A stretch of DNA of 64,000 nucleotides, taken from an uncultured Clostridia bacterium (GTDB lineage: Bacteria > Bacillota > Clostridia > Oscillospirales > Ruminococcaceae). A program made the position numbers and the translations under genes. The notes under the pieces were generated by a model. The model did no database searches. It was not told the origin of the DNA and saw only the letters and a list, made by a program, of their open reading frames with translations. The stretch lies in assembly GCA_947625195.1 (NCBI GenBank), contig CANQNK010000004.1, forward strand, positions 1 to 64,000. The letters run 5' to 3'. Positions 18,511 to 29,347 of this stretch are shown piece by piece; position 1 is the stretch's first letter, and each line of letters opens with the position of its first letter.

Positions 18511-21500
18511 TTGGAATTTAATACATTTGCATCTATAAAAATCGGTCTTGCGTCGCCTGAGCAGATAAGAGAGTGGTCATACGGCGCAGTTGAAAGACCT
18601 GAAACCATAAATTACAGAACTCAAAAGCCTGAAAAGGACGGACTCTACTGCGAAAAGATCTTCGGACCGTCTAAAGACTGGGAATGTCACTGCGGAAAGT
18701 ACAAGAAGATCAGATTCAAGGGCAAGGTCTGCGAGAGGTGCGGAGTTGAGGTTACCAGAGCAAAGGTAAGGCGAGAAAGAATGGGTCATATCGAGCTTGC
18801 CGCTCCCGTATCTCATATCTGGTACTTCAAGGGAACACCGTCAAGGATCGGACAGATGCTTGAGGTTTCTCAAAAAAGGCTGGAAGAGGTTTTGTACTTT
18901 ACAAAGTATATCGTAATTGATCCGGGTGATACCGAGCTTGAAAAATGTCAGCTTCTCTCAGAAAAGGATTACACAGATATGAGGGAGAAGTATGAGGACG
19001 GCTTTAAGGCGGGAATGGGCGCAGAGGCGATAAAGGAACTTTTGAGCGAGATAGATCTTGATGCGCTTTCTGCGTCTTTAAAAGACGAGCTTAAGGATCT
19101 GCCTGCCGGACAGAAGAGAATAAAGCTTTTAAAAAGGCTTGAGATTGTAGACGCCTTCAGAATATCGGGAAACCGTCCCGAGTGGATGATTCTTGATGTT
19201 GTTCCGGTAATTCCTCCGGATTTAAGACCTATGGTAATGCTTGACGGAGGAAGGTATGCGACAAGCGATCTTAACGATCTTTACAGACGCGTTATTAACA
19301 GAAACAACAGACTTAAGAGAATGCTTGAGCTTGATGCTCCCGACATAATTGTAAGAAACGAAAAGAGAATGTTACAGGAGGCTGTTGACGCACTAATCGA
19401 CAACGGCAGACACGGAAGACCGGTAACAGGTCCGAACAACAGAGCGTTTAAGTCGCTCTCTGATATGCTTAAGGGTAAGCAGGGACGTTTCAGACAGAAC
19501 CTTCTCGGAAAGCGTGTGGACTATTCGGGACGTTCAGTTATCGTGGTAGGCCCCGAACTTAAGATGTACCAGTGCGGACTTCCTAAGGAGATGGCTCTTG
19601 AACTGTTCAAGCCTTTTGTTATGAAGCGTCTGGTAGACACTAACCCGACTATAAATATAAAGAGTGCAAGAAAAATGGTTGAGCGTGCCCGCCCGGAGGT
19701 ATGGGACGCGCTTGAGAATGTAATCAAGGGACATCCTGTTTTGTTAAACCGTGCGCCTACACTTCACCGTCTGGGAATTCAGGCATTTGAGCCGGTTCTG
19801 GTAGAGGGCAGAGCACTTAAGCTTCACCCTCTTGTATGTACGGCGTACAATGCAGACTTCGACGGAGACCAGATGGCAGTTCACGTACCGCTTTCGTCAG
19901 AGGCGCAGGCAGAGGCAAGATTTCTTATGCTTGCGGCAAACAACCTGTTAAAGCCTTCGGACGGAAAGCCTGTTGCCGTTCCTACTCAGGATATGATACT
20001 CGGTTCTTATTATCTTACTATGGATAAGGACGGAGAGCCGGGTGAAGGAAAGGTATTCAAGGATGCCGATGAAGCTTTGATGGCGTATGATTCCGGCTAC
20101 GTTTCTCTTCACGCAAAGATAAAGGTAAGAGTTTCAAAGACAATAGGCTCCAAGGTGGTTTCAAAGGTAATAGACGCGACAGTCGGAAGACTTATCTTCA
20201 ACAGCATAATCCCGCAGGATCTGGGATTTGTTGACAGAACAAATTCTGATAAGCAGTTTGATCTTGAAATAACGCAGAAGGCCGACAAAAAGCTGCTTTC
20301 AATGATATTTGACAGATGTATCCACCTGCACGGAACGTCAAAAACCTCTGAGGTTCTTGACAATGTAAAGGCGCTGGGATATAAGTATTCAACCAAAGCC
20401 GCTATCACCGTTGCTGTTTGCGATGCAACCATTCCTGAGGCTAAAAAGGAAATTATAGAAGCGGCAGACGAAAAGATAAACAAGATAGATAAGCAGTTTA
20501 AGAGAGGATACATCTCCGCCGAAGAAAAATCCAAGAAGTTTATTGAGATATGGAACAAGGCAACCGATGATGTTACAGACGCCCTCAAGGAAGGCCTTGA
20601 CCCGTATAACCCGATAAATATGATGGCTGATTCAGGAGCGAGAGGTAGCATCAATCAGATCAGACAGCTTGCAGGAATGAGAGGACTTATAGCAAACACG
20701 TCCGGTTCAACTATTGAGATGCCTATTAAGGCAAACTACCGTGAAGGTCTTAACATCCTTGAGTATTTCATCTCATCAAGAGGTGCGAGAAAGGGACTTG
20801 CCGACACGGCTTTGAGAACCGCCGACTCAGGTTATCTTACAAGACGTCTTGTAGATGTTTCTCAGGAGGTAATCATTCATCAGGACGATTGCGGCACTGA
20901 CGACGGTCTGGAAGTGTTTGAGATAAGAAACGGCAATGAGATAATCGAGCCGTTGTCTGAAAGACTTGCCGGAAGATTTCTGGTAGAAGACCTTATAGAT
21001 AAGGAAACGGGAGAGGTAGTTATTCCTAAGACGCGCCTTATGTCAGAGGCCGACGCTAAAAAGGCGGTCGAGGTAATGAAATCAAACGGCGACAAAAAAA
21101 TCAAGATACGCTCAGTGCTCCATTGTAAGGCTAAAAACGGCGTCTGTGCCAAGTGCTACGGCGCTAACCTCGCAAACGGCAGAGTCATCTCGGTAGGAGA
21201 GGCTGTTGGAATCATTTCTGCTCAGTCTATCGGTGAGCCCGGCACTCAGCTTACGATGAGAACCTTCCACACGGGCGGAATCGCAAACGCTGAGGACATT
21301 ACTCAGGGTCTTCCGAGGGTTGAAGAGCTGTTTGAATCGAGAAAGCCAAAAGGAGCAGCTATCATTTCGAGAATCTCAGGCACGGTAAAGATCGAAGATG
21401 TCAAAAAGACAAAACAGATCACCGTTACAAGCAACGATATAGAAAATCCCGATAAGGAGATTTACACTATTCCATACGGATATAAGATCCGTGTACGTGA

Positions 21501-22077
21501 CGGAGCGGAGATAGAAATGGGAGAACCGCTTACAGAGGGCTCGATTAACCCGGCGGATATCCTTTCCGTAAACGGTGTTCAGGCTGTTCAGAACTATATC
21601 ATCACTGAGGTTCAGAAGACCTACCGCTTACAGGGCGTTGACATCAACGACAAGCATATAGAGGTTATAGTGCGTCAGATGATGAGAAAGGTAAAGGTAG
21701 AGGATCCGGGAAGCAGCTATCTTCTGCCGGGCGCTCTTATGAACAGAAACGAGATAGAGGCTATAAACGCCGAAATTCAACAGAAAATAGACGAGGGAGA
21801 TACGGAGGCAAGACTTGTAAGCTACGTTCCAGTTTTGCAGGGTATCACGAAAGCTGCGTCAAATTCCGATTCGTTCCTGTCGGCGGCTTCGTTCCAGGAG
21901 ACGACAAAGGCTCTTACGGACGCTGCCATCAGAGGAAAGGTGGATAAGCTCGTCGGACTTAAGGAAAACGTCATTATCGGTAAGCTTATTCCTGCCGGAA
22001 CGGGTATGGATGTTTACAACAATGTGCAGATAGTTAAGAATGAAACATCTGTCGAGCATCAGATAGCAAACGCTTAG
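18511..22077 (+). CDS. rpoC: DNA-directed RNA polymerase beta' subunit
   Basis: 1188 aa, close to the B. subtilis length. The start is a TTG at 18511 after AAGGAAGAAGG; no ATG fits, and alignment to the family N-terminus ([15 protein letters not shown]) supports it. Visible motifs: N-terminal zinc site [20 protein letters not shown], the catalytic magnesium loop [12 protein letters not shown], and a second zinc region ([13 protein letters not shown]). Works with RpoB, RpoA and sigma in the polymerase holoenzyme. Followed by a strong terminator. Confidence 0.98.
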   Translation: MEFNTFASIKIGLASPEQIREWSYGAVERPETINYRTQKPEKDGLYCEKIFGPSKDWECHCGKYKKIRFKGKVCERCGVEVTRAKVRRERMGHIELAAPVSHIWYFKGTPSRIGQMLEVSQKRLEEVLYFTKYIVIDPGDTELEKCQLLSEKDYTDMREKYEDGFKAGMGAEAIKELLSEIDLDALSASLKDELKDLPAGQKRIKLLKRLEIVDAFRISGNRPEWMILDVVPVIPPDLRPMVMLDGGRYATSDLNDLYRRVINRNNRLKRMLELDAPDIIVRNEKRMLQEAVDALIDNGRHGRPVTGPNNRAFKSLSDMLKGKQGRFRQNLLGKRVDYSGRSVIVVGPELKMYQCGLPKEMALELFKPFVMKRLVDTNPTINIKSARKMVERARPEVWDALENVIKGHPVLLNRAPTLHRLGIQAFEPVLVEGRALKLHPLVCTAYNADFDGDQMAVHVPLSSEAQAEARFLMLAANNLLKPSDGKPVAVPTQDMILGSYYLTMDKDGEPGEGKVFKDADEALMAYDSGYVSLHAKIKVRVSKTIGSKVVSKVIDATVGRLIFNSIIPQDLGFVDRTNSDKQFDLEITQKADKKLLSMIFDRCIHLHGTSKTSEVLDNVKALGYKYSTKAAITVAVCDATIPEAKKEIIEAADEKINKIDKQFKRGYISAEEKSKKFIEIWNKATDDVTDALKEGLDPYNPINMMADSGARGSINQIRQLAGMRGLIANTSGSTIEMPIKANYREGLNILEYFISSRGARKGLADTALRTADSGYLTRRLVDVSQEVIIHQDDCGTDDGLEVFEIRNGNEIIEPLSERLAGRFLVEDLIDKETGEVVIPKTRLMSEADAKKAVEVMKSNGDKKIKIRSVLHCKAKNGVCAKCYGANLANGRVISVGEAVGIISAQSIGEPGTQLTMRTFHTGGIANAEDITQGLPRVEELFESRKPKGAAIISRISGTVKIEDVKKTKQITVTSNDIENPDKEIYTIPYGYKIRVRDGAEIEMGEPLTEGSINPADILSVNGVQAVQNYIITEVQKTYRLQGVDINDKHIEVIVRQMMRKVKVEDPGSSYLLPGALMNRNEIEAINAEIQQKIDEGDTEARLVSYVPVLQGITKAASNSDSFLSAASFQETTKALTDAAIRGKVDKLVGLKENVIIGKLIPAGTGMDVYNNVQIVKNETSVEHQIANA

Positions 22078-22090
22078 AATAAGCATTTAA

Positions 22091-22117
22091 AGGAGCGCTT
22101 CGGCGCTCCTTTTTTTA
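22091..22117 (+). terminator. Intrinsic terminator of rpoBC
   Basis: 8-bp stem AGGAGCGC / GCGCTCCT with a TTCG tetraloop and seven T. Classic factor-independent terminator. Confidence 0.95.
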
Positions 22118-22171
22118 ATAACTAAATAATGATAAGTTTACAAAAAATTTACAATTGTTTTTCTGTTTTCG

Positions 22172-22200
22172 TTGACAAAAACGGAATTTACATGTATAAT
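22172..22200 (+). promoter_or_regulatory. Consensus promoter of the str operon
   Basis: TTGACA (22172-22177), 17-bp spacer, TATAAT (22195-22200), about 50 nt before rpsL. Confidence 0.85.
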
Positions 22201-22254
22201 AATTTGTATGCGTGATAATATGTTATGCTAAATTTTTAGGAAAGGAGAGAGGAT

Positions 22255-22674
22255 ATGCCGACCTTTAACCAGCTGGTACGCAAGGGAAGAGACGTGCTGT
22301 CAACCAAATCTACGGCGCCTGCGCTTCAGAAGAGCTTTAACGCGCTGAAAAAGCAGCCGATAGATCAGAACTGTCCGCAAAAGCGCGGTGTTTGTACGGC
22401 AGTAAGAACCGCTACACCTAAAAAGCCTAACTCGGCTATGAGAAAGATCGCCAGAGTAAAGCTTACAAACGGTCAGGAAGTTACCGCATACATTCCGGGA
22501 GAGGGACACAACCTTCAGGAGCACAGCGTTGTAATGATCCGCGGCGGAAGAGTTAAGGACCTTCCGGGTGTGCGTTACCACATCATAAGAGGAACGCTTG
22601 ACGCACAGGGCGTTGCAAACAGAATGCAGGCACGTTCAAAGTACGGTGCCAAAAGACCTAAGGGCTCAAAGTAG
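22255..22674 (+). CDS. rpsL: 30S ribosomal protein S12
   Basis: 139 aa. [35 protein letters not shown] and the C-terminal [11 protein letters not shown] identify S12. Lys in TPKKPNSA (the streptomycin-resistance hot spot, E. coli Lys42) is wild type. Part of the decoding centre. The ATG follows AAAGGAGAG. Confidence 0.98.
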   Translation: MPTFNQLVRKGRDVLSTKSTAPALQKSFNALKKQPIDQNCPQKRGVCTAVRTATPKKPNSAMRKIARVKLTNGQEVTAYIPGEGHNLQEHSVVMIRGGRVKDLPGVRYHIIRGTLDAQGVANRMQARSKYGAKRPKGSK

Positions 22675-22689
22675 TTTTTTGCGCTTTAG

Positions 22690-22820
22690 CCGAATTTTAA
22701 GTAGAACTCAGATAAACCACAGTCATGTGGAGTATTTAATATAAATTAAGTACCTCTGCATTGGACTGACGGAGCTATGGCTGCGGCCATAGAGCGAGTA
22801 CCTGTGATATCATTATGTGA
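22690..22820 (+). promoter_or_regulatory. Structured rpsL-rpsG intercistronic leader (possible S7 autoregulation site)
   Basis: The gap of about 160 nt before rpsG contains two perfect hairpins, CCACA-GTCA-TGTGG (about 22717-22730) and CTATGGC-TGCG-GCCATAG (about 22774-22791), and a repeated AGTACCT (about 22749 and 22797). In E. coli, S7 represses its operon by binding the rpsL-rpsG gap. The position is the same here but I cannot show that the structure is an S7 site. Confidence 0.35.
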
Positions 22821-22834
22821 AGGAGGGAATTATA

Positions 22835-23305
22835 GTGCCAAGAAGAGGTAAAGTTGCTAAGAGAGACGTTCTTTTAGACCCGGTTTACAAGTCAAAGCTT
22901 GTAACAAGACTTATCAACAACATTATGCTCGACGGTAAGAAGGGAGTTGCCCAGAAGATCGTTTACGGCGCGTTTGGAATTGTTGAGGAAAAGACGGGAA
23001 AGCCTGCTCTTGAGGCGTTTGAAGAAGCGCTTGAGAACATTATGCCAAACTTAGAGGTAAAGGCTCGCCGTGTTGGCGGTGCGACATATCAGGTCCCTAT
23101 GGAGGTTCGTCCTGACAGACGTCAGACTCTGGGACTCAGATGGCTTACAAAGTACTCAAGAGACAGACACGAATCAACGATGAAGGAAAAGCTTGCAGCA
23201 GAGATCATGGATGCTCTAAACGGCGTCGGCGGGGCTTGCAAGAAAAGAGACGATACTCACAAAATGGCAGAGGCAAACAAGGCTTTTGCACACTATCGCT
23301 GGTAA
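22835..23305 (+). CDS. rpsG: 30S ribosomal protein S7
   Basis: 156 aa from a GTG at 22835, chosen because AAGGAGGGAA precedes it and [17 protein letters not shown] is the family N-terminus. [16 protein letters not shown] and the C-terminal FAHYRW confirm S7. Binds the 3' major domain of 16S rRNA. fusA starts 21 nt later. Confidence 0.98.
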   Translation: MPRRGKVAKRDVLLDPVYKSKLVTRLINNIMLDGKKGVAQKIVYGAFGIVEEKTGKPALEAFEEALENIMPNLEVKARRVGGATYQVPMEVRPDRRQTLGLRWLTKYSRDRHESTMKEKLAAEIMDALNGVGGACKKRDDTHKMAEANKAFAHYRW

Positions 23306-23326
23306 TTATAAGTATAGGAGGAAATT

Positions 23327-25405
23327 ATGCCAAGAGATTGTTCACTGCAAGATACAAGAAACATTGGTATCATGGCTCATATTGACGCAGGTAAAACGAC
23401 CACTACCGAGCGTATTCTGTTCTATACAGGTATTACCCATAAGATCGGTGAGGTTCACGAGGGTGCTGCTACCATGGACTGGATGGAGCAGGAGCAGGAG
23501 AGAGGTATTACAATTACCTCGGCTGCAACTACTGCATTCTGGAAGAAGCACAGAATCAACATCATCGACACACCTGGACACGTTGACTTTACGGTTGAGG
23601 TTGAGAGATCGCTTAGAGTTCTCGACGGCTCCGTAACTGTATTGTGTGCAAAGGGCGGAGTTGAGCCGCAGACGGAAACCGTTTGGAGACAGGCTGATAA
23701 GTACAAGGTTCCAAGAATGGTTTACGTCAATAAAATGGATATTATGGGAGCGGATTTTTACAATGTTTTGAAGATGCTCCACGACAGACTTAAAACAAAC
23801 GCTGTTCCGATTCAGCTTCCTATAGGATCTGAGGCGGATTTCAAGGGAGTTATCGACCTTCTTGAAATGAAAGCGTATGTTTATTATGACGACCTCGGCA
23901 AGGATATCAGAGTTGAGGAGATCCCCGACGACCTGAAGGACAAGGCTGAGGAATACAGAGAGGCTCTTATGGAGCATGTAGCCGAGCAGGACGAGGAGAT
24001 AATGGAGAAGTACTTCGGCGGTGAGGAAATAACCATAGACGAGATAAAGAAGTGCATAAGAAAGTCCACTATCGCAAACACAATGGTGCCCGTCTGCTGC
24101 GGAACGTCCTATAAAAACAAGGGCGTCCAGAAGCTGCTCGACGCAATAGTTGATTATATGCCTTCTCCGCTTGATGTTCCGCACATCAAGGGAATAAACC
24201 CGGAAACTGACGAGGAGGAGGAAAGACCTTCGTCAGATTCAGAGCCGTTTGCGGCGCTTGCGTTTAAAATCGCAACAGACCCGTTTGTTGGAAAGCTTTG
24301 CTATTTCAGAGTTTACTCGGGAGTTCTGACAAAGGGCTCTGCGGTATACAATGCTTCTAAGGACGACCGTGAGAGAATCGGAAGAATCCTTCAGATGCAC
24401 TCAAACGAGAGAAAGGATATCGACGAGGTTTACGCGGGAGATATCGCCGCTGCGGTAGGACTTAAGAACACCACCACGGGAGATACTCTTTGCGATGAAA
24501 AGCACCCTATAATCCTTGAATCTATGGAGTTCCCTGAGCCTGTTATCCAGCTCGCTATAGAACCTAAGACAAAGGCTGGACAGGAGAAGATGGGCATTGC
24601 GCTTGCAAAGCTTGCAGAAGAGGACCCAACCTTTAAGACATATACTGATGAAGAAACGGGTCAGACCATCATTGCCGGAATGGGTGAGCTTCACCTTGAG
24701 ATCATTGTCGACAGACTTCTCCGTGAATTTAAAGTTGAGGCAAACGTAGGTGCACCTCAGGTTGCATATAAAGAAACTATCAGGGCTAATGCAGATGTCG
24801 ATCACAAGTATGCAAGACAGTCCGGAGGTAAAGGACAGTACGGACACGTTAAGATCCAGGTTGAGCCTAACGAGAGCGGAAAGGGATATGAGTTCACAAA
24901 CGCTATCGTCGGCGGAGCTATTCCGAAGGAATATATTCCCGCAGTTGACGCCGGTATCAGGGGCGCAATGGAAACGGGAGTTTTGGCAGGATATCCTGTT
25001 GTTGATGTTAAGGTAAGACTTTACGACGGATCGTATCACGAGGTCGACTCGTCAGAAATGGCGTTTAAAATTGCCGGATCAATGGCATTTAAAGAAGCTA
25101 TGAGAAAGGCAAACCCCGTAATACTTGAACCTATAATGAAGGTTACCGTAATAGTGCCTGAGGAGCATATGGGTACTGCGATAGGCGACCTTAACTCACG
25201 TCGAGGACAGATTCAGGGGCAGGAGATAAGAATGGGAACCGCGCAGGTAGAAGCGCTTGTACCGCTCTCTGAAATGTTCGGATATTCAAACGACCTTCGT
25301 TCAAAGACGCAGGGAAGGGGACAGTATTCAATGGAGCCTCACAGCTATATTGAGGTTCCGAAATCAATCGCTGAAAAGATTATGTCAAATAGAAACAAGG
25401 ATTGA
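23327..25405 (+). CDS. fusA: Elongation factor G
   Basis: 692 aa, normal length. GTPase motifs AHIDAGKT (from about residue 17), DTPGHVDF and NKMD are present; domains II to V follow (RGQIQGQE and the C-terminal [13 protein letters not shown]). Catalyses ribosomal translocation. The site AGGAGGAAATT precedes the ATG. Confidence 0.98.
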   Translation: MPRDCSLQDTRNIGIMAHIDAGKTTTTERILFYTGITHKIGEVHEGAATMDWMEQEQERGITITSAATTAFWKKHRINIIDTPGHVDFTVEVERSLRVLDGSVTVLCAKGGVEPQTETVWRQADKYKVPRMVYVNKMDIMGADFYNVLKMLHDRLKTNAVPIQLPIGSEADFKGVIDLLEMKAYVYYDDLGKDIRVEEIPDDLKDKAEEYREALMEHVAEQDEEIMEKYFGGEEITIDEIKKCIRKSTIANTMVPVCCGTSYKNKGVQKLLDAIVDYMPSPLDVPHIKGINPETDEEEERPSSDSEPFAALAFKIATDPFVGKLCYFRVYSGVLTKGSAVYNASKDDRERIGRILQMHSNERKDIDEVYAGDIAAAVGLKNTTTGDTLCDEKHPIILESMEFPEPVIQLAIEPKTKAGQEKMGIALAKLAEEDPTFKTYTDEETGQTIIAGMGELHLEIIVDRLLREFKVEANVGAPQVAYKETIRANADVDHKYARQSGGKGQYGHVKIQVEPNESGKGYEFTNAIVGGAIPKEYIPAVDAGIRGAMETGVLAGYPVVDVKVRLYDGSYHEVDSSEMAFKIAGSMAFKEAMRKANPVILEPIMKVTVIVPEEHMGTAIGDLNSRRGQIQGQEIRMGTAQVEALVPLSEMFGYSNDLRSKTQGRGQYSMEPHSYIEVPKSIAEKIMSNRNKD

Positions 25406-25451
25406 CACGGAAAATACCGATAATTTCTCTGCATAAAATTTGTAAAAATAC

Positions 25452-25480
25452 TTGCTTTTTTTACAAATGTTTGCTATAAT
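25452..25480 (+). promoter_or_regulatory. Secondary promoter in front of tuf
   Basis: TTGCTT (25452-25457), 17-bp spacer, TATAAT (25475-25480). The transcript leader holds a small GGGG-TTATG-CCCC hairpin. It would allow extra EF-Tu expression independent of the str operon. Confidence 0.55.
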
Positions 25481-25553
25481 GTTTTTCAATGAGGGGTTAT
25501 GCCCCGTCACACAATCATTTAAGGAAAATTTAATCAAAGGGAGGAAATTCCAA

Positions 25554-26753
25554 ATGGCAAAGGAAAAATTTGAAAGAACCAAACCGCATGTTAACATTGG
25601 TACGATCGGACACGTTGACCACGGTAAAACAACTCTTACAGCAGCAATCACAAAGGCTCTTGCACTTAAGGGTCAGGCTAAGTATGAGGCTTACGATATG
25701 ATCGATAAGGCTCCTGAGGAGAGAGAGCGTGGTATCACGATCAACACTGCTCACGTTGAGTATGAGACTGATAAGCGCCACTATGCTCACGTTGACTGTC
25801 CGGGTCACGCTGACTACGTTAAGAATATGATCACAGGTGCTGCTCAGATGGACGGAGCGATCCTCGTAGTTGCATCTTCAGACGGTCCTATGGCTCAGAC
25901 AAGAGAGCATTTGCTTCTTGCCCGTCAGGTTGGCGTACCTTACATCGTAGTGTTTATGAACAAGGCTGATCAGGTTGACGACGAAGAGCTTCTTGAACTC
26001 GTTGAAATGGACATAAGAGAGCTTCTTAATTCTTACGATTTCCCCGGCGACGATACGCCGATTATCAAGGGTTCTGCTCTTGCAGCGCTTGAGGCTCCGG
26101 ACGATTTAAGCGATCCTGCTTACAAGCCGATCCTTGATCTTATGGATGCAGTTGACGAGTATATTCCTACTCCTGATAGAGCTTCAGACCTTCCGTTCCT
26201 TATGCCTGTTGAGGATGTATTTACCATCACAGGACGTGGAACAGTTGCTACTGGTAGAGTAGAAAGAGGACAGCTCAAGACTGGTGACGAGGTTGAGATC
26301 ATCGGTCTTACCGAGGAGAGAGCAAAGACTGTCGTAACAGGTATCGAGATGTTCAGAAAGATTCTTGACTACGCTGAGGCAGGAGATAACATCGGTGCAC
26401 TTTTGAGAGGCGTTCAGAGAAACGAGATCGAAAGAGGACAGGTACTCTGCAAGCCGGGCTCCATTCATCCGCTTACAAAGTTCACAGGACAGGTTTACGT
26501 TCTTAAGAAGGAAGAGGGCGGAAGACACACACCTTTCTTTAACAACTACAGACCTCAGTTCTATTTCAGAACAACAGACGTTACGGGTGTAATCACACTT
26601 CCTGCTGACAAGGAAATGTGTATGCCGGGAGATAACGTTGTTATGGACGTTGAGCTTATCACACCTATCGCAATTGAGGTTGGACTTCGTTTTGCTATCC
26701 GTGAGGGCGGCAGAACGGTAGGTTCAGGCGTTGTAACCGCAACTAAGGACTAA
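25554..26753 (+). CDS. tuf: Elongation factor Tu
   Basis: 399 aa from the ATG at 25554 with GGGAGGAAATT upstream. [18 protein letters not shown] and NKAD GTP-binding motifs and the C-terminal [16 protein letters not shown] are canonical. Delivers aminoacyl-tRNA to the ribosome. Last gene of the str operon. Confidence 0.98.
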   Translation: MAKEKFERTKPHVNIGTIGHVDHGKTTLTAAITKALALKGQAKYEAYDMIDKAPEERERGITINTAHVEYETDKRHYAHVDCPGHADYVKNMITGAAQMDGAILVVASSDGPMAQTREHLLLARQVGVPYIVVFMNKADQVDDEELLELVEMDIRELLNSYDFPGDDTPIIKGSALAALEAPDDLSDPAYKPILDLMDAVDEYIPTPDRASDLPFLMPVEDVFTITGRGTVATGRVERGQLKTGDEVEIIGLTEERAKTVVTGIEMFRKILDYAEAGDNIGALLRGVQRNEIERGQVLCKPGSIHPLTKFTGQVYVLKKEEGGRHTPFFNNYRPQFYFRTTDVTGVITLPADKEMCMPGDNVVMDVELITPIAIEVGLRFAIREGGRTVGSGVVTATKD

Positions 26754-26768
26754 TATTTGGTCGATTTA

Positions 26769-26799
26769 AGCCGAGAGAATTTTCTCTCGGCTTTTTTTA
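26769..26799 (+). terminator. Intrinsic terminator of tuf
   Basis: 10-bp stem AGCCGAGAGA / TCTCTCGGCT with a 4-nt loop followed by a run of T. Insulates the CRISPR locus from the highly expressed str operon. Confidence 0.93.
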
Positions 26800-26880
26800 T
26801 AACTAAAGTGATATAAAGCCGGTTTTTATTATTTTCTGCTGTAAACCAATACGTAGACGGCAATAAAATGTATAGAATAA

Positions 26881-26909
26881 TTGATTATTTTGGTATTTTA
26901 TGTTATAAT
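26881..26909 (+). promoter_or_regulatory. cas3 promoter
   Basis: TTGATT (26881-26886), 17-bp spacer, TATAAT (26904-26909). About 50 nt before the GTG start of cas3. Confidence 0.65.
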
Positions 26910-26961
26910 CACAGCAGAAACAGGTGCACTATACAATTTACTCACGGAAGGGGTTTTTTCA

Positions 26962-29133
26962 GTGAAATATTATGCTCATAAATCTGAGGACGGAAGATCA
27001 CAGACCGTTAAAGAGCATCTTTATTCTGTTGCTGAATTGGCGGAGTCGTTCTCAATTGAATTGTTTAAGGAGATAGCGTATGCAGCCGGACTGCTGCATG
27101 ACATAGGCAAGTACTCCAAAAGGTTTCAAAAAAGGCTTGAGGGGGAAGATGTGCGATACGAGCATTCCTGCTGCGGTGCTATTGAATGCTGCAATTTAAG
27201 CGGGTATAGAAATCCGGTAGCATTGATGCTTGAATACTGTATATTGGGACATCACACCGGTATTCCCGACGGTGGAACAGAAATAGACAATGCATATAAC
27301 GATGTCACGCTTCACAGTCGCTTAAAGAGAGGGGATTATTATAAGGGCGAATCTGAATACAGCTCATACAGAAATGAGATCAGCCCGAGTATTCCGGATG
27401 AAAAAGCAATCACAAATGAGCTTTTGGAATCTATGAAAAGTGAAGAACTAATTGAAAAGTTTGCATTTTTTACACGTTATGTTTTTTCGTGCCTTACAGA
27501 TGCAGATTTTCTTGACACAGAAAAATTCTGTAACCCTATGTCAGAAAGAGGTCTTCAGGCCGATTTCAGTGAGGTTAAACGCGCGGTTGAGAATAATTTT
27601 AAAAACTATGTTCATGACACTCCGCTGAAAGAAGCAAGGGGAAGACTTCAGAATCAGGCATACAAAAATTCTAAGACGTCGGGTGATATAAGTATTTTGA
27701 ATATGCCGACAGGAAGCGGAAAAACATTATGCAGCCTTAATATTGCACTTAGCAAACTTACGGCTCCCGGCAGCACGAAAAAGCGTATCATATATGTTAT
27801 ACCGTATACCAGCGTTATTGAGCAGACGGCGGATACTTTCGAAAACATTTTCGGCAAATACGCTGATATTTTACAGCATCACTCAAATTACGTCTTTGAT
27901 GACGATACAGATGAGGATCCGGATACGGCAATGAAACTTAAAAAAGCAACCGAAAACTGGGATGCGCCTTTTATTATCACAACAAACGTACAGTTTTTTG
28001 AGTCGCTTTATCATTACAAAGGTTCTGGATTAAGAAAGCTTCACAATGTGGGGGATTCCGTTATTATATTTGATGAAATACATCTTCTGCCGATAAATAT
28101 GCTTCAGCCGTGCCTGAGGGGTATAGGATATATTACAAAATACTTAAATAGCGAGGCAATTTTCCTTTCTGCGACAATGCCTGATTTCGATAAGCTTTTT
28201 AAAAGATACCTGCCCGACTGTACAGTCACAAATCTTATGACCGATATGAAGGACTTTAAGTATTTTAAAAAATGCAGGTACATAAATCTTGGAAAAACGG
28301 ATTATGAAGGAGTACTTGAAAAATCAGATCAGTATTCAAGTAGCTTGATAGTGGTAAATAAGAAAAAGACTGCACAGGAATTGTACAAAAGTATTTCGGG
28401 GAAGAAGTATCATCTTTCAACATATATGACTCCTAACGACCGCTCAAGAATTATCAAGACAATACGCGAAGAACTCGAACACCCTGAAAAGATAACCGTT
28501 GTTTCTACATCGCTGATAGAGGTCGGAGTTGATCTTAACTTTAAGTCAGTGTTTCGTGAGATGGCCGGACTTGACAATATCATTCAGACAGGAGGAAGAT
28601 GTAACCGTGACGGAAAAGATAAGATCGGAGATGTTTTCATTTTTGAACTTGATGAAAAGCCGAACAGAGATATGCAGAATCCAATAGACATAGTAAAGGA
28701 TTTGATCAACAAATATGATGATATATCCTCAGTCGAATGTATTGAGGAGTATTATCGTCGTCTTTATGATTTCAATAAAGAAAGTATTGCTAAAAACTCT
28801 ATCTCATCAAATGTAAGCGGAATCGATAATATTCCTTTCAGAACGTATTCTATGAATTTTGAATTTATTAAGGAGGAGACAATAGGAATAGTTATAAACA
28901 ACTGCAAGGAGTCAGAAGAACTGGTTCAACGGCTTAAAGACAAGGATTATACAGCAAAAAGAGGACTTCAGAGATATACCGTCTCGCTGAGAAGATATGA
29001 ATTTGAGCAAGCCTTTAAGCTTGGAATAATTGATGACTTCGGAACCGGTGTGTTTATGCTTACAAACAATGAATACTACAGCGACGAAACAGGGCTTAAT
29101 ACGGAAATGTATAATGATATTGTTCTTTCATAA
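26962..29133 (+). CDS. cas3: Type I-C CRISPR nuclease-helicase Cas3 (HD plus DExH)
   Basis: 723 aa from a GTG at 26962, chosen for GGAAGGGG upstream and because the family starts with YYAHKSEDG. The HD nuclease domain has His19, His46-Asp47 (LLHDIGK) and HHTGIPD. The SF2 helicase follows: MPTGSGKT (residues 248-255), DEIH (371-374), SATMP (motif III) and QTGGRCNR (motif VI). Recruited by target-bound Cascade to unwind and degrade DNA 3' to 5'. It is separated from cas5c by 248 bp that contain their own promoters and an antisense crRNA-like RNA gene. Confidence 0.96.
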   Translation: MKYYAHKSEDGRSQTVKEHLYSVAELAESFSIELFKEIAYAAGLLHDIGKYSKRFQKRLEGEDVRYEHSCCGAIECCNLSGYRNPVALMLEYCILGHHTGIPDGGTEIDNAYNDVTLHSRLKRGDYYKGESEYSSYRNEISPSIPDEKAITNELLESMKSEELIEKFAFFTRYVFSCLTDADFLDTEKFCNPMSERGLQADFSEVKRAVENNFKNYVHDTPLKEARGRLQNQAYKNSKTSGDISILNMPTGSGKTLCSLNIALSKLTAPGSTKKRIIYVIPYTSVIEQTADTFENIFGKYADILQHHSNYVFDDDTDEDPDTAMKLKKATENWDAPFIITTNVQFFESLYHYKGSGLRKLHNVGDSVIIFDEIHLLPINMLQPCLRGIGYITKYLNSEAIFLSATMPDFDKLFKRYLPDCTVTNLMTDMKDFKYFKKCRYINLGKTDYEGVLEKSDQYSSSLIVVNKKKTAQELYKSISGKKYHLSTYMTPNDRSRIIKTIREELEHPEKITVVSTSLIEVGVDLNFKSVFREMAGLDNIIQTGGRCNRDGKDKIGDVFIFELDEKPNRDMQNPIDIVKDLINKYDDISSVECIEEYYRRLYDFNKESIAKNSISSNVSGIDNIPFRTYSMNFEFIKEETIGIVINNCKESEELVQRLKDKDYTAKRGLQRYTVSLRRYEFEQAFKLGIIDDFGTGVFMLTNNEYYSDETGLNTEMYNDIVLS

Positions 29134-29142
29134 AAAATACAG

Positions 29143-29176
29143 AAAAAGTGGGCAGCTTTGCTAGGAAACTGCCCAC
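29143..29176 (-). terminator. Minus-strand terminator of the crRNA-like RNA
   Basis: 8-bp stem GTGGGCAG / CTGCCCAC, 13-nt loop, followed on the minus strand by TTTTT. On the plus strand no T run follows, so the element is directional against cas3. It could also act as the retained 3' stem-loop of a type I-C-style guide RNA. Confidence 0.6.
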
Positions 29177-29231
29177 AAGGTCATAAAAATATAAGATAGA
29201 TAATATATTTCAACTCACTGCTTATGCAGAC
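29143..29231 (-). ncRNA. Candidate stand-alone crRNA-like RNA (single degenerate repeat plus guide)
   Basis: Read on the minus strand from a predicted start near 29231: a 4-bp stem-loop CTGC-ATAA-GCAG, directly followed by GTGAGTTGAAAT (29218-29207), whose last 11 nt equal the array's crRNA 5' handle. Then come a 30-nt AT-rich guide-like stretch (29206-29177) and a hairpin with a T run (29176-29143). In array repeats the handle also follows a stem-loop directly, so the position is the same although the stem sequence differs. Cas5c cleaves type I-C repeats 11 nt from the 3' end and the 3' stem-loop is kept, so this RNA could be processed and loaded like a crRNA. The guide resembles none of the 140 spacers. 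It has its own promoter and terminator. I infer a Cas-regulating (CreR-like) or CreA-like antitoxin role; no toxin gene is visible. Confidence 0.68.
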
Positions 29232-29237
29232 ATACAT

Positions 29238-29266
29238 ATTATACTACACTAATTAGTAAAAATCAA
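29238..29266 (-). promoter_or_regulatory. Minus-strand promoter of the crRNA-like RNA
   Basis: Minus strand TTGATT (29266-29261), exactly 17 bp, TATAAT (29243-29238). The repeat-derived stem starts about 10 nt past the -10 box, so the 5' end would be short. Confidence 0.65.
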
Positions 29267-29318
29267 GAGTTGTGAAATATTGCCAAAAATTAGAATCAAT
29301 ATTTGTGCATTTTTAATC

Positions 29319-29347
29319 TTGTAATTATATACACTATGACATATAAT
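29319..29347 (+). promoter_or_regulatory. Promoter of the cas5c-cas8c-cas7c-cas4-cas1-cas2 operon
   Basis: TTGTAA (29319-29324), 17-bp spacer, TATAAT (29342-29347), 35 nt before the cas5c ATG. The -10 box overlaps the best match to the guide of the nearby crRNA-like RNA. Confidence 0.55.

Noticed and set aside
29148-29176. Hairpin after cas3 as a cas3 terminator
   Set aside because: On the plus strand no T run follows the stem, while TTTTT follows it on the minus strand, so it fits the minus-strand RNA better.
29222-29243. Self-targeting of the crRNA-like RNA to its own promoter
   Set aside because: Only the first 7 guide bases match (ATATTAT) and the flank is TAC, not a YTY PAM; the cas5c promoter match is better.
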